Shown here in pieces: positions 38,599 through 50,002 of a DNA stretch of 64,000 bases. Numbering within the stretch: the stretch's first letter is position 1; every line of letters begins with the position of its first letter. The notes under the pieces are model-generated. The model saw only the letters and a program-made list of their open reading frames with translations. It was not told the origin of the DNA and did not search any database. Origin of the DNA: Cubamyces lactineus (taxonomy: Eukaryota > Basidiomycota > Agaricomycetes > Polyporales > Polyporaceae); NCBI GenBank assembly GCA_022376465.1, contig JACDTU010000018.1, positions 62,001 to 126,000 on the forward strand, in the 5' to 3' direction. Both the position numbers and the translations under genes were made by a program.

Positions 38599-39573
38599 GA
38601 CCGAACGAAGCTTTCTTTCTTTCTTAAGGTCCTCGTTTCTTGTCCTGCAGGGCAGGGCCCTATGGTAGGCGATGTAGCGTGTGTGGGTACGGATATGCTA
38701 GCGGGGCGATGCACAGACAGAACGAAGCTGGGTCGGGATGAATCTAGGCGCCGATGCGTATGATAGCAGCTGAACGGAGCTGTTCAACGTAGGGTTGCAA
38801 ACTGGACCTTTATACGTTCAAAAAGCCCCTTTCATCTGGTTAACGGCACAAGGCACGATGAAGAAGGCTACGGCGATGGGATTAGTGCCGCCGTGGATGG
38901 GCCATCGTGTCCGAGTCCACTGGGATTCACAGGCGACTTCAGTCGGCGCAGCCTTATCAGTATTCGTGAGTTCGCGTTACCATGTCCTCAACATGCTGCT
39001 TGAGCCTCGAGGGAGCTGAATGGGTTCTAGGGCGCTGCGCAGGGCGACTTGTGCATGTGGTGGACTGAAAGAGTCCGCTGTCCGTCGTGGCACACTCATG
39101 GCTGTAATAGCGCCCGTGCCCCAATCAGATCTCAGATCCGTCCATGGCGGATCCCCGCTCTCATTCTCCTTTGTACTACCTACATGCATCTCCCAGCAAC
39201 GAATGCCCCGGACGCATTTGTACAGCCTCGAATTTAGTCTGGAACCAAACACGAGGCCTCAGGCATGTTCAAGGTTAGCGCTTTCCCTGCGACGCAAGGC
39301 TTCTGTGACGCAATCTCGCATGGGGAAATTCGAGTATCGGACCTCGGATCCTCAGGCTGACCTCAGTTCCTATGAAAGATTTCTCATGCGGACACTCGTC
39401 CGTATCACTCATAGTCCTTATATCTCCTTTTTGACGTTCTGCAAAATCACGTATATGAGATTGCGGATGACAGAGGTTATAACGACGGTCGACCGTGGAG
39501 ATTGGTCTACCCTCACAGCCTCGATCCTCAGCAGTCTGACTAGCAGATTACAATTGAACGCGCCTCAACTACT
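38599..39573. promoter_or_regulatory. divergent promoter region between M3 and P3
   Basis: This is a 975-base region between outward-pointing starts. A TATAAAGG box on the minus strand near 38804-38812 could serve M3, although it lies about 210 bases from the ATG. A 185-codon open frame (39020-39577) overlaps the P3 start by four bases. It has no relative in the other cassettes and I treat it as chance. Confidence 0.45.
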
Positions 39574-41192
39574 ATGATGACCACATCTCCGACGTCCTCC
39601 ATCTACTACAGTGCAGGAGAAGAGCCAATGGAAATACAACGAGAGCTGCAGCGAGCAGAGCTCACGCCCATGGACATCGCTCGGCTCAACAAGAACATCC
39701 GCTCCCTCGAAGACAACTTCACCCGCGTCACGAAAAGCCTAGAACACCTGGATCGGAGGACCAAACGCTCTATTCTCAAGTTGACGCCATCTCGCAAGAA
39801 GACTCATCTAGAATCCGTACACGCGCGATGGCAGAAACTGCGTCATGTAAGCCATCTGGTAAACGATGTTCCTTTTGTGCGACACTTACATGTGTGAGTG
39901 TAGCATTTCAAGGAATTGGTGAAGAGAAGCAGAGCTCAAGCGATGGTTGCGTACGCTCTTCTCAAGCGTCAGTTCATTGCGCTTCAGACGAGGCTTCGTC
40001 TCATCAACCACTCCAGAATTCGACAATGTCGTCACTAACCAAGGAATGTCCGATCAAGACGGCCTCGTGAGCATGAAGAAAGAGATAGATAACTTTATAG
40101 AGGTGCCCATTGTCCCATGATTCCTTCGACTCGGCTCAGAGGTCTCAGATGCGACTGACCGGCTATGATCACTGCTCAGCTGTTAACGGCAAAGGAGCAT
40201 CAAGCTTCAGAGCTACGAGAGGGTTTTCAGAACCTCGTCCGCGAGATCAATTCAATCGGATTGGAAGTAAATCAGGAATTGCAAGCTGCCGAACGTCAGA
40301 AGAACAGCTTGTTTGAGGAGTTGTCGAATACGCTGCACAACCTCGAGCAGCTCAAGGCGTCCTTCTCGAGGTCTGCTGTCTCTTTACGTTCGCCAAGCGC
40401 ATTTGCACTAACTACAGAACATCAGTATCTCCGACGAGGTGAGCTCCAGAGTTATCGTGGATTTCCCTACTTGTAAACCCATCTCTCTCAGTTCTCTGCG
40501 TTCAAATGGGCATGTATCATGTGCATCTCGACAGTGGCACTTGCAGTACCTTCCGGAACACTGTGGGATCGGCAAGCGGCAGGTGTACGCCTACCGGTGT
40601 TAATCTCTATGTGTCGCACTCATCCATGCTTGACACAATATCCAGGATCGCGTGCATGATGCGCTCGAGCACAAAGTGAAGGTTGAGATGCAGCGGAAGG
40701 AAGCGATCAGTTGAGTGCTCGTCAGACTCCACTTTCACCTAGTCCTCGTCGCTCATCTACTACTCAGGACTTCGCGTCGAAATCAAGAAGGGGGAGACCG
40801 CGCTCATCCAGCTGGAGCGGGAGCAAACCATTGTCCAGGAGCGCTTGCCCCTCTTGGGCGACGCAGAGAACGAAGTAAGACATATCGCTGAAAACATCGA
40901 CGTACTATCGGATGTATGGAACTTCGTACGGCCATCTACCTCATCCTCCGGCTCGTGTTGATTACCTATATATACCAGATCAAAGTTAACATGATGGAGC
41001 TGAACGCGCTGCTCTCTACCGTGGTTGCCGGCGACCATCTCACGTCTGTATGTTCCGTCAACCTCACGTATGCATGTCGTGGTCTTTGCTCATGATGACA
41101 TCCGCTAGTTCTTCCAGTCGAAGCTCAATATCACTAGGAAAGCACATCAGAGGCTGTCGGGCATTCTGCACGCATACGCCTCGGACTCTTGA
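39574..41192 (+). CDS. P3: plus-type member with a shortened N-terminus
   Basis: Exon 1 is 39574-39846 (91 codons, phase 0), about 17-21 codons shorter than in P1, P2 and P4. Exon 2 keeps 64 nt and encodes HFKELVKRSRAQAMVAYALL. The later exons carry the coiled coil and a last exon ending at 41192. In place of the 13-nt microexon there may be a somewhat longer one (near 40421-40440), and the hydrophobic exon is less clear than in its relatives. A second ATG three bases in (39577) is equally possible. It pairs divergently with M3. It may be specialised or decaying. Confidence in the gene is fair; its function is unknown. Confidence 0.58.
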
Positions 41193-43235
41193 TCATGTCG
41201 CTTTCGCCCAGTAGCCAATCTACTTCTCCGCATTCCCGTGTGTATGTTCCCCGGCGGAGTATACCCGTTTCGTGCATACGCCCTGTTCTATGTGTTATAA
41301 TCTACATACGAGCCCTCAAGCAGTGCTTGAGACGAATACAATCATACGCGCCCTCTAAGCACCTCTTAGCACCTCGTTCAACGCTAACGATGAAGGCCAC
41401 GGTAGCAGGCTGGCGCAGTCAAGTTCCAAACTGGCCCCACAAGTTGTTTCTCATTACACACCCGTACAACCCGTCACTGCTTCGCCAGACTGTAGGCGTA
41501 GCATGTACCCTGACTCATGACCTGCGCAATGAACTGGACACGACTACGCCATACGCCGGCGCCATATTTGCCGGGATCCGTGCTCACTACGACGACATGG
41601 CGGTCATCAACATGAGGGACGTGGGACGGCTTGGGCGCTGTTCTGTGCCATATCAATGATTCCCTGCACCTCCCTGAACCTTGAAAGACAGGGAACCCAC
41701 CCGGACGCGCTCGAAGCTCGCGGCAAGTTTCTGGCGCTCCATCCGAGGGCCTTCGCAGGCCTCCGCAGATGCGCTAGGTCGACTGTGCCGTAACTCTGTC
41801 ACCGTCCTACAGCCGCGGTGCTTCAGTTCCAGAGGCCATTCGCGAAGTTGATCGACGACCCTCTCGGCGCCAAATACGATGAGGAACGATAGTATGCTCT
41901 TCTAGCCCATAGCGCACGGTACACCCACGCCTAGCTGGTGCGGTCGAACTCGCATGCAGCCATGCTTGTTAGTGGCAGAGGGCCCGGTGCGACTATCGCG
42001 ACTCAAGCAGGTAGAAAGTTGCCATACGTTCACGACGCGGATCGATCCCTCTGTCCAACAGGCTGGAAAACTCTGCCGGACCCAGTTGCACTCGCCAAAA
42101 CCTTGGTGGTGGGGCTGGGAAAGTTGACGCTGCGGCCTTGGACATCGGAGGAGACGGCTTGCGGCGCTGCCTGAAGGTTGGGCCCTCCAAGTTCAGTTCA
42201 TAATGGACTATGTCACTGATCTGCTCTCGATAGCGTGAGCCTTCGACGCCTAATGGGGTTGCGAGGCATACTCAGCCGCGACGAGGATCCGTGCCGATTC
42301 CAGCTCGGTCGCCATCAGGGTGCGCCTCCACCACGGTGCTTGAACATACCGCGGTGCGCTACAACCACAGGGATTCCGCATGGTCGGAGCACAACCACGT
42401 AAAGCGCAAGAGTCGAGGCGCGTAAAATGTGGGGTGACCCGAATGAACTTCAAAAACGCGGCGACGAAATCGACGAGCCAGGTCAGGGCGTGGTGGACTG
42501 CAGGAGTCAGCTGATAACCCAGCGGTTCCAGGCAGTACGTCGTGTGATGTCGCCTGTGCAGCCGTATAGAAACATTCGGAGTGCAGTGGCAGGCCGGCTG
42601 CAAGCGGCATGCCTTGGCGAATATCCTCCTTATCGCAGCCGAGGTCAGCAATGACGCCAAGTTGAAGTCTCTCTGTCACTGGTCAGTTTCTCAGCGAGCT
42701 CCCTGATGCAGTGACGTTCAGTCTTACCGGCATCCTATTCGTAATTTCCTACGTATGAGCCCATTGCCAGAAACCTCCACTTTGGAGAGGATCAATGAAC
42801 CAAGGTATGACCGAACAAGAGGATATACTCACAAGAGCCGCGATGACGCTGGATTGCGGGCATCCGCAATCCCTACTGAGGCCGAGCGTATCATTGTTCC
42901 ACCATGTCCCACGATATATCGGCTGTTGCAGTGAAGCTCATAAAACGGCCAAAGTGGCCAGCGTATTCGTAGTAGGTTTAGGTGAGGACTCACTGACAGG
43001 AGCATGTGGTGGTTCGCAGCGAGATTCTGAGATCGCGTTGTACAGTACACGTGGCATGTTGATCCGCGTCTCTTACGGAGCGCTCGTGCGATCCGGACGT
43101 CCCAGACTGAGGCCCTGAGCGTCCCTGTTGCATGCGTATCTCCCCACAGTTCTCACAAATATCTTGGTTGAATATAAATAGATTTGACGCGATAGATATT
43201 CTAATGGAGCGAGTACCCAGGCTGTAGCTAAGACA
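41193..43235. other. 2-kb convergent spacer between P3 and M4
   Basis: This spacer is three to five times longer than the other convergent spacers of the array. It has short open frames on both strands (41.2-41.65 kb plus, 42.25-42.68 kb minus) without recognisable motifs or family resemblance. It may hold an old insertion or a lost gene. Confidence 0.45.
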
Positions 43236-44870
43236 TTAAACCAGACGTACGACCGGCCCAGGACCGTCTAGCTCTACGGCTGACAACTCCGCGTTCAGCG
43301 CGATGAGGCACTCCCTCCAGAACTTTGAGGACGCTACGACCCGGGTCTGTGCCTCGTCAAGTGCCTTCCTCCTCTATGTATGTCTAATATGAGTACGTCT
43401 TCGTCTATACATATTCATGGGACGTACGCGGGCGGGATACGCTTTGACGGCCTCGAAGGCACGCAAGTAAGCATCGATCTCGTTTCGCAGCTACGCGGAC
43501 GCACGAAGTCAGCAACTCAGCTCAGCTATCGAACATGTGAGAATGGCGGACACACGTGCTTGGCCAGTTCTGGGAAGGCGTCAAACAGGGGTTCTTGCTG
43601 CTCGAGCTTCTCGAGTATGTCTTTGATGGCTTCCAGAGTCGTCGACGCCGCTGACGCTTGCGAGGATTGTGTTCCTTGCCTCGCGGTAGACGGGCGATCG
43701 GCTCCCTTCGCTGCAGTATAGAATCATGCTACTATGAGACTACACGACGCGCAACCGGAACCGGAACTCACGTTTGCGCTGTTGCCGCTTTTTGCGAGCG
43801 ATCTTCTCCATGCGAGATGGTTTCGACTTGACAGGCCTGCAGTCTGTGCGATTTTGTGTCTCCGGATTTCTTACTCGCCGTAGGCGTATTGCGTTGAAGA
43901 TTCTCCTGCAGCCGAGTTGAGCAGAGAACTGATAGCCAGAGAGTATGCTGCGTACCATAAGATGAAGACTTTGGGTACTACCACGCTACTATTTGTGTCC
44001 GTTCGGTTCGGCTTGCTCGATCTGGGATATCTAGCACGTCGGTATCGTTGTAAAGAACACACAATATAGGGGACGAATTACGTACGGATCGGGTGTTTTG
44101 CTGTCATTGGAGTTCACGCGGTTGCTTGGACAGAGGGCGCCTTCCGAGTCGATAGCTTGGGACAGGACAACGTAGTCTCTCCCGACGTCTTCTCTCAGCT
44201 TATTGCATTGGCTACTAAGATCGTATTGGCGCTCGGTGAGGGTCTTCACGCGAACCATGGAGCAGTCAATGACAAGCCCAGAAAAGGGCGTGTAAGAAGA
44301 GTCAAAGGGAGACTGACCTGCCGGAGCGAATCGAGCTCAGAAATCATGTCGTCTTCTGGTGCGTCGCCCTTCTTGGACTGAAGCACAAGGAAAACTTCGT
44401 CGACACTCAGAAGCTAGCTCTTTCATAACGCTATTGCTAGCCTACCTTTGATGATTGCGATGAGCTGACTCGCAGCGAGGTCGGAGTCATCCAGCAAGTT
44501 TTTATAACGCTGTCGAAACACTTTCAGTTACTCCACATTCACTCGGAGGAGGATAGTCACTACGCACTTCCGCAAACGCCGTCCATTCGGCCTCAAAGGC
44601 GTCTCGTCCCAAGATATTCAGGCGCGATACACTTCCTCTAGTATCACGGATCGCTCTATACAACCCGCGCGAGCTGACAGCTAGATCGCGAAGGTTAGCT
44701 ACGCAGCCCGTGATAGGCCTTCCCACGGAGACTTTGCGAGAGTATACGGGATTTGGCTTGTTTACAGGGGTCCCGAAGGGGTCGGCGTTCTTCAACGAAT
44801 CAATCGTGCCGATTGTGCTGAATGGGGATGAGCGGGTAGCAGGTGCATGTGATAAGGTCGCCGACGCCAT
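43236..44870 (-). CDS. M4: minus-type member of the paired helical family
   Basis: Exon 1 is 44870-44568 (101 codons, phase 0), followed by the 64-nt exon 2 with RYKNLLDDSDLAASQLIAII. A middle exon near 44008-43900 encodes a clear hydrophobic run (VFILWYAAYSLAISSLLNSA) of transmembrane length. After it comes a strongly basic stretch (MEKIARKKRQQRK) and then long helices with EPLFDAFPELA. The last exon ends at 43236 after VASSKFWRECLIALNAEL, with a longer tail than M2. It pairs divergently with P4. The basic patch just after a hydrophobic helix is what a membrane anchor with a cytosolic side would show. Exon borders in the middle are approximate. Confidence 0.66.
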
Positions 44871-46005
44871 ATTGCAGGGAGAGTGCGGTGCTTAAAGGTC
44901 GCGCCCATACCCATCGTACTTGGCTATATACCTAGACCACCTAACTGCGAAGTAACGCCTTGGCCGTGATGCTTCGTGGAAGACGACCGCCGAGCCACCT
45001 GCACCTTGGATAGCATCGTTGCGAGGTGTCAGAACTACTCAGGGGCCTCTAGGGGCCTGTATATCGGGCCAGCCTTGCTCATCATAGTTAGCGTTCGCAT
45101 GCGTGCGACTGTAGTGTGCATGGGGAGAAGTTACGGACCTCCTCTTGCATGGAGTTCGGATATGGGAGCATAAAGTTCAATCTGGGAAATTCACGAGGCA
45201 GACAGACACTTGACGCGTTTCTTCTTGCGAGTGTGCAGCACGCATGGTGGACCAAGGCATCAAAGACTCGCAATCGTTGCCTGGCGGAGTGGTCGTGGTA
45301 CTGACCTGAGTCAATTGACGCGGCAGGGGCCGAGTGCAGATTGACGCCAGGAAGACCCCAGTGGCTGTGCAACGGACGCCTGTTGACTACAGTGAGGCCA
45401 CCCGCCGCCACCAGCCTCCTGCCACGACCTGGTCCGAAACACTTGGTGGGTATAAACCACATGAACCTTAAGAACTCGGTATATCGCAAGTCTTGTAGAA
45501 TCATGCCAGTAACGGTATCACGGCTCTCTCGACGCGGAGAGATCATCGCACTGAGACCGACCAATGGGCCTTCCTAACACCCGTCACAGGGTTGACTGCT
45601 GGCTAGTCTTACTCGTTGAATAGCTCATATCATTGCGAGGCCCTGACACGCTTGCTCTAGAAATTTGGATGCTCTGAATTGTCGACCCCGCTGTCGGAGT
45701 ACCGTTCATAGCGCCCATCCGGCCACCAGCTGGTTTGCTGCTGGCAGTCTTCACAAGCTCGCTCATCGCGTTCCAGCTTATCGCGGTGCGCCATCACATC
45801 CGCGCAATAGAGGATCGCTGGGTATGACCTCACCTAAGGCATACCAAGTGTGGGGAAGTGAGTATATGGTGCGGGGATGCTGTGACTTCCTATACTCATT
45901 ATGTCGGGGCATATTTAAGCGCAGAGCTCTCTGCACGCTCGGTTAAGCCTGCTTCCCCGTTCTTACTGCCCGACACCTCCCTTCAGCCTCAGGTCTGAAC
46001 AACAC
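44871..46005. promoter_or_regulatory. divergent promoter region between M4 and P4
   Basis: This is 1.14 kb between outward-pointing starts. A TATATA box on the minus strand at 44925-44930 lies about 55 bases before the M4 start. TATTTAAG at 45912-45919 lies about 87 bases before the P4 start. The open frames inside (for example 45088-45564) show no family resemblance. Confidence 0.55.
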
Positions 46006-47725
46006 ATGTCTTCGATGCACCGCTTTCGTCTCTCCTCCTCGATGAACACCGCATCCAGCACTATCACCCTCTCCCCTTCGGTCGTAGAGCATCAAGCACA
46101 ACTCCAGGGCCAGCTCGAGAATCCAGAACTGCACGAGCACTTTGCAAACGCCTTGAGGGATGTGGACCCAACTCGCGAGGTTCATAGCCTCAAGGAGGGG
46201 ATTCATGACATCCTCACCGACTTCCGAGACCTTAGCATGAGCTTTGGCCTCCTCGACAACAAGCTCAAGCGGCGAAAGTTCAAGTTCTTGCGCCATATCG
46301 GATCAAAGGGACTACGGGCACGGTGGAATTTGTTTCACGAGGTCGGTGGTGCAGAGTTATACGTGTTACATTTGGTACTGACATACCATCACGCACCGTA
46401 GCGATTCAAGACTCTACTCGATCAGAGCCAGCTGAATGCCATGGACGCTTCGGCGGTCCTTAAACGTAAGCGAGTTCCGCCTAGCCTACGAATGATTGAA
46501 CTCACAATTGTCGTGCTGCATCCCGAATCAGAGAACCTCCACATCTTCACTGATGACCACGTGCAGGATGTTGAGAAAGTCACCGCACTGAAGCAGGAGA
46601 TCGAGAATTTCATGATGGTGAGGGCATACTCTCATGTAAACCGTTTCACGTAACGTTCAGCCCCGTTCAGATCATATGCAGCAAGATCGATCATGCAGGC
46701 AAACTGCGCGACAGCCTCTCTAAGTTGTCCGATGATATTCGGCTGTTTGGTCGCGAGATAGGCGAGAAAGTGGAGTGTGCACAGCAGCACAACGAAACCT
46801 TATTCAACGAACTCGCGGAAGCCTACTACAAGCTGCAGAATCTCGAAGTCAGCCTTGAATCGTATGTTCACTCTACCGCATTCTCTTGGTATCGCATGTT
46901 TACCAGTCACTCCCCGGCGCGCCAGCGTTACTGAAGAGGTAAGTTATGACGGAACGCTCAAGCGGGAACCACGTCTAACGTCCTGCCAGCTTTCTGATAT
47001 CAGCCTCGCTTGTATCAATTGCCTTTCCGCTGGAGCATCTTCCGCGGCGTTCTTCTTCGTCAAACTCGCACCTGATGCCGCTCGTACTGCAGTGGTGCGT
47101 ATTCCCCCCTTAGCACTCGTACCGGACATCTAACAATATGTTTATACTGGGTATCGTCGTATTTAGAGCTCCATTATCGATGCATTTCCCCAAGGTATAA
47201 GCGTGGCCAAGAAACGAGCAGAAGTAGCCAGTGAGTATCATACTCAGCCGACAGGCGTCATCTAACACAACGTTCGTATCTTCAGGGATACGTGTGCAAA
47301 TTCAAGACACTCGGGAAAGCATCTCGGAGTTACGCAAGAACCATGCTGCAGTCAATGAGCTCACGGTGTCGATGGAACGTACCAACGTCCAAGTTGCAAA
47401 CCTCGCGGTCAACATCGACGCCCTCTCGAACATCTGGAGATATGTGCGTGCTACTGAATGCTCTGCCCTTCGGTATCGCTCATGCTAAAATTCCGCGTTC
47501 GTTCCTCTAGATCCGGACGGACATGGTCGAGCTCCGTTCATTACTCGGTACCGTTGTCGGCGGGGGACACATTACGGAGGTAGGCTGCAGTGTCAATAGC
47601 GCGAGACCGTCCGAGTCCACTCACTAGTTATACCACAGCTGTTTCTGCACAAGCTCACAATCACGCGAACCGTCTATAGGAAGCTTGTAGCGGCACTGGA
47701 AGAGTACTCTAGGGAGTCGCTATGA
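46006..47725 (+). CDS. P4: plus-type alpha-helical pore-former-like protein (function inferred)
   Basis: Exon 1 is 46006-46341 (112 codons, phase 0; a second ATG nine bases on is possible). Exon 2 is 64 nt with RFKTLLDQSQLNAMDASAVL. A coiled-coil exon near 46680-46862 is followed by the 13-nt microexon at 46926-46938. The next exon encodes the hydrophobic segment ISLACINCLSAGASSAAFFF and VKLAPDAARTAV. Then come the ASIIDAFPQG-type turn, the second coiled coil and a final exon (LFLHKLTITRTVYRKLVAAL) ending at 47725. Each block has its counterpart in P1 and P2 in the same order. The Ala/Gly/Ser-rich hydrophobic core is the best candidate for a membrane-inserting tip. It is paired with M4. Confidence 0.72.
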
Positions 47726-48441
47726 TGGAACGGTTCATTGGGCTTGCCTACGTGTTTTCGCGTTTCGGTGTCATGTATTCCCTTGTCTCGGTCTCGCCTC
47801 GATCTTCCTTAACTTATTGTAATGATGTCCCACAGTCTACGTCCATGTCTCGATCCAAATGTTGCTCTATGGCTCAATCTATGGATTGTGAAAGCGAACC
47901 GCCGCAGCTGATATGCTTCCGATGCTCACGAGTTGAAAAGTATACATAATCAACCATACAAAGAACCGCTCTTGGGCTCTGTAGGTGATCTTATGTCATG
48001 ATTTTACCAGAACTAGGATCACAACCGTGTCGCCCCTCCCAAATACGCCTCTGCGGCGCTACGGTACATTCTTTCTACCATGATATGTGTCGCGAAGAGC
48101 CCCAAATCCGCTCAGCCAGTTAACCATCCACGGGACACTGACTCGACACCGCGACGGTTTCTGTTAGCACGAAAATCAGCGGGTCGCCTGCATGAATACA
48201 ACTCTGAGTCGACCGACAAGCCAGCCCGCAAAGTTGAAGCGACGCCGAACGGAGCACACATCGATATTCGAGAAGAGGGATCTCTACATAAGTAAACGTC
48301 CGACCTAGATGAGAACCTGACGAATGAATTTCAGCACAAGCATAGCGGCCTCCGAGTCAACACTCAGATTGGAGCCCCGGGAGGACAAAGCTCGTTCATC
48401 CGCTCCCGGTGTTAGCATGGGACGAGGTAGAGACCGCCTCA
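47726..48441. other. convergent intergenic region between P4 and M5
   Basis: These 716 bases hold no recognisable feature other than the expected 3' ends of both genes. Confidence 0.5.
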
Positions 48442-50002
48442 TCACTTCTGTATTCTGGAGTATCCGTCCGTCAGCGCGAGAACGCACGCTCTCCAATGCG
48501 CAGACGATAGCACGGCACGCGACAGCATATTCGCGAGTACCGCTCGCTTCTCCTATGAAGGTATCGAGTTTCAGTACTGGACGGTACAAGGTGTGGGTAA
48601 AAGGAGGCGGAAGGAACTCTCAGCTCACGGGGGTAGGGAAGGCATTGGCGCTTTGCAACGCTTGCAAGTACGCTTCTATCTCGTTCTTGAGCTATGATCG
48701 CACGCGAGCGAGACGTCAGATATTTGTCAGGGTGCGCGGACAGCAGTTTTGTATACGAACATGAAGCGTCAGTTCGCGGAAGACATCGAGCTGTGATGTC
48801 TGCCTTCCAAGAGACCGCATGATGTCCTTGATAGATGTGCCCACGACAGCGTGTACCGGCTTGTCGGAAGTGAGAGGAGTTGGTGTATAGCCATGAACAG
48901 ATCCCAAGGTATCTTGGGCGTCTTTGGAGTCTCCATGAGTCGAATGCTATAGTTGTGCCGAACAGACGACGTACGCTGACTCGGTTGGACGTGTGTATCA
49001 ATCGTGCCCGCTCCCGCGGATACTTTCAAGGCTGTAGTGGACGCGAGGGTCAAATTGCCCGTGGTACCGAAACTGGGAGCGACCTGTGGACTTGTCGTCG
49101 CGTAGAGTGTCGGCAGCTGTCCTATAAGAAGGCCCCACATTCGCCTGTGGGTGATGTTAGCAGGCACTTCACCTTGCGGATGCACTGACGCACCATAAGA
49201 GCTGGCTAACGTATGTTACCGATGATATAATCGCCTCGGGCTGTCTGGTCCTATTACACAGCTCATCAAGTCATCATCGTCATACGGGTCGATCAAGGAA
49301 AGAGGCATACGTCTGCGATGTACTTTCGGGCTGAGCATTGGGGAACATATCAGCTAGTAGTGCTCCCTCGCTCTCCCTTCTATCACCCATTGGATCGACG
49401 AGCTGAACGTAGAAGGACCCGATGTTGCCCTTCAAGTTCGCACACGATGCGTCAAAGTCGAAGTTGCAACCGTCCAGCTCCTAAACGTATAACATGAGCA
49501 AAAAAAGCCATGACATGAGAACGAACTACTTGCAGATTTCAGCGTTGTAAGTTCCGTGATCATGTCAACTTTCCGAGTCTCTTGTGCGTTACTTTCCAAC
49601 GCAAGATAAACTGGTAGTTGAACCTCGGATCAATGGTCCGCGATGGTGTCAGCCTGGTCCGATCCGTAGACTCACCGTTGATGACGGCGGCCAGCTTCCC
49701 AGCGGCCACATCGGAGTCGTCGACGACACTCTTGTACCGCTACCGTGCATATAAATCGCCTATGAGCTACAATACCAACCAAGTACTGTCTAATGCACAC
49801 GTACTTTCGTATATGTCGCCCATTCAGACTTCAATATGTCTCGACGAGGGTCGTCTATACGTGCGACCTGGCGGCTAACATCGCGGAAAGCTCGGTGGAG
49901 AGACTTCGCGCTTGGCGCTAGATCGCGAAGAGTGGCAATACATGTTGCAATTGGCCCTTGAGTTGGAGAAGAGGCGGAGTCTCTGTTCGCGTGCGCCTGC
50001 AT
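48442..50002 (-). CDS. M5: orphan minus-type gene, possibly damaged
   Basis: Exon 1 is 50002-49805 (66 codons, phase 0) and the 64-nt exon 2 carries RYKSVVDDSDVAAGKLAAVI. It tracks M1 block by block, from an N-terminus rich in TQGPIATCI to a final exon ending in YSRIQK at 48442. The exon that corresponds to the M1 microexon is followed by GCGATT instead of a GT donor, so splicing there is doubtful. Unlike the other four minus genes it has no plus-type partner: transposon DNA begins within 1.2 kb of its start. M5 may be a functional solo gene, an LTR-disrupted half cassette, or a pseudogene. Confidence 0.58.

Noticed and set aside
39020..39577. 185-codon plus-strand frame overlapping the P3 start by four bases
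   Set aside because: It lies in the divergent promoter region, has no counterpart in the other three cassettes, and its overlap with the P3 start appears accidental.
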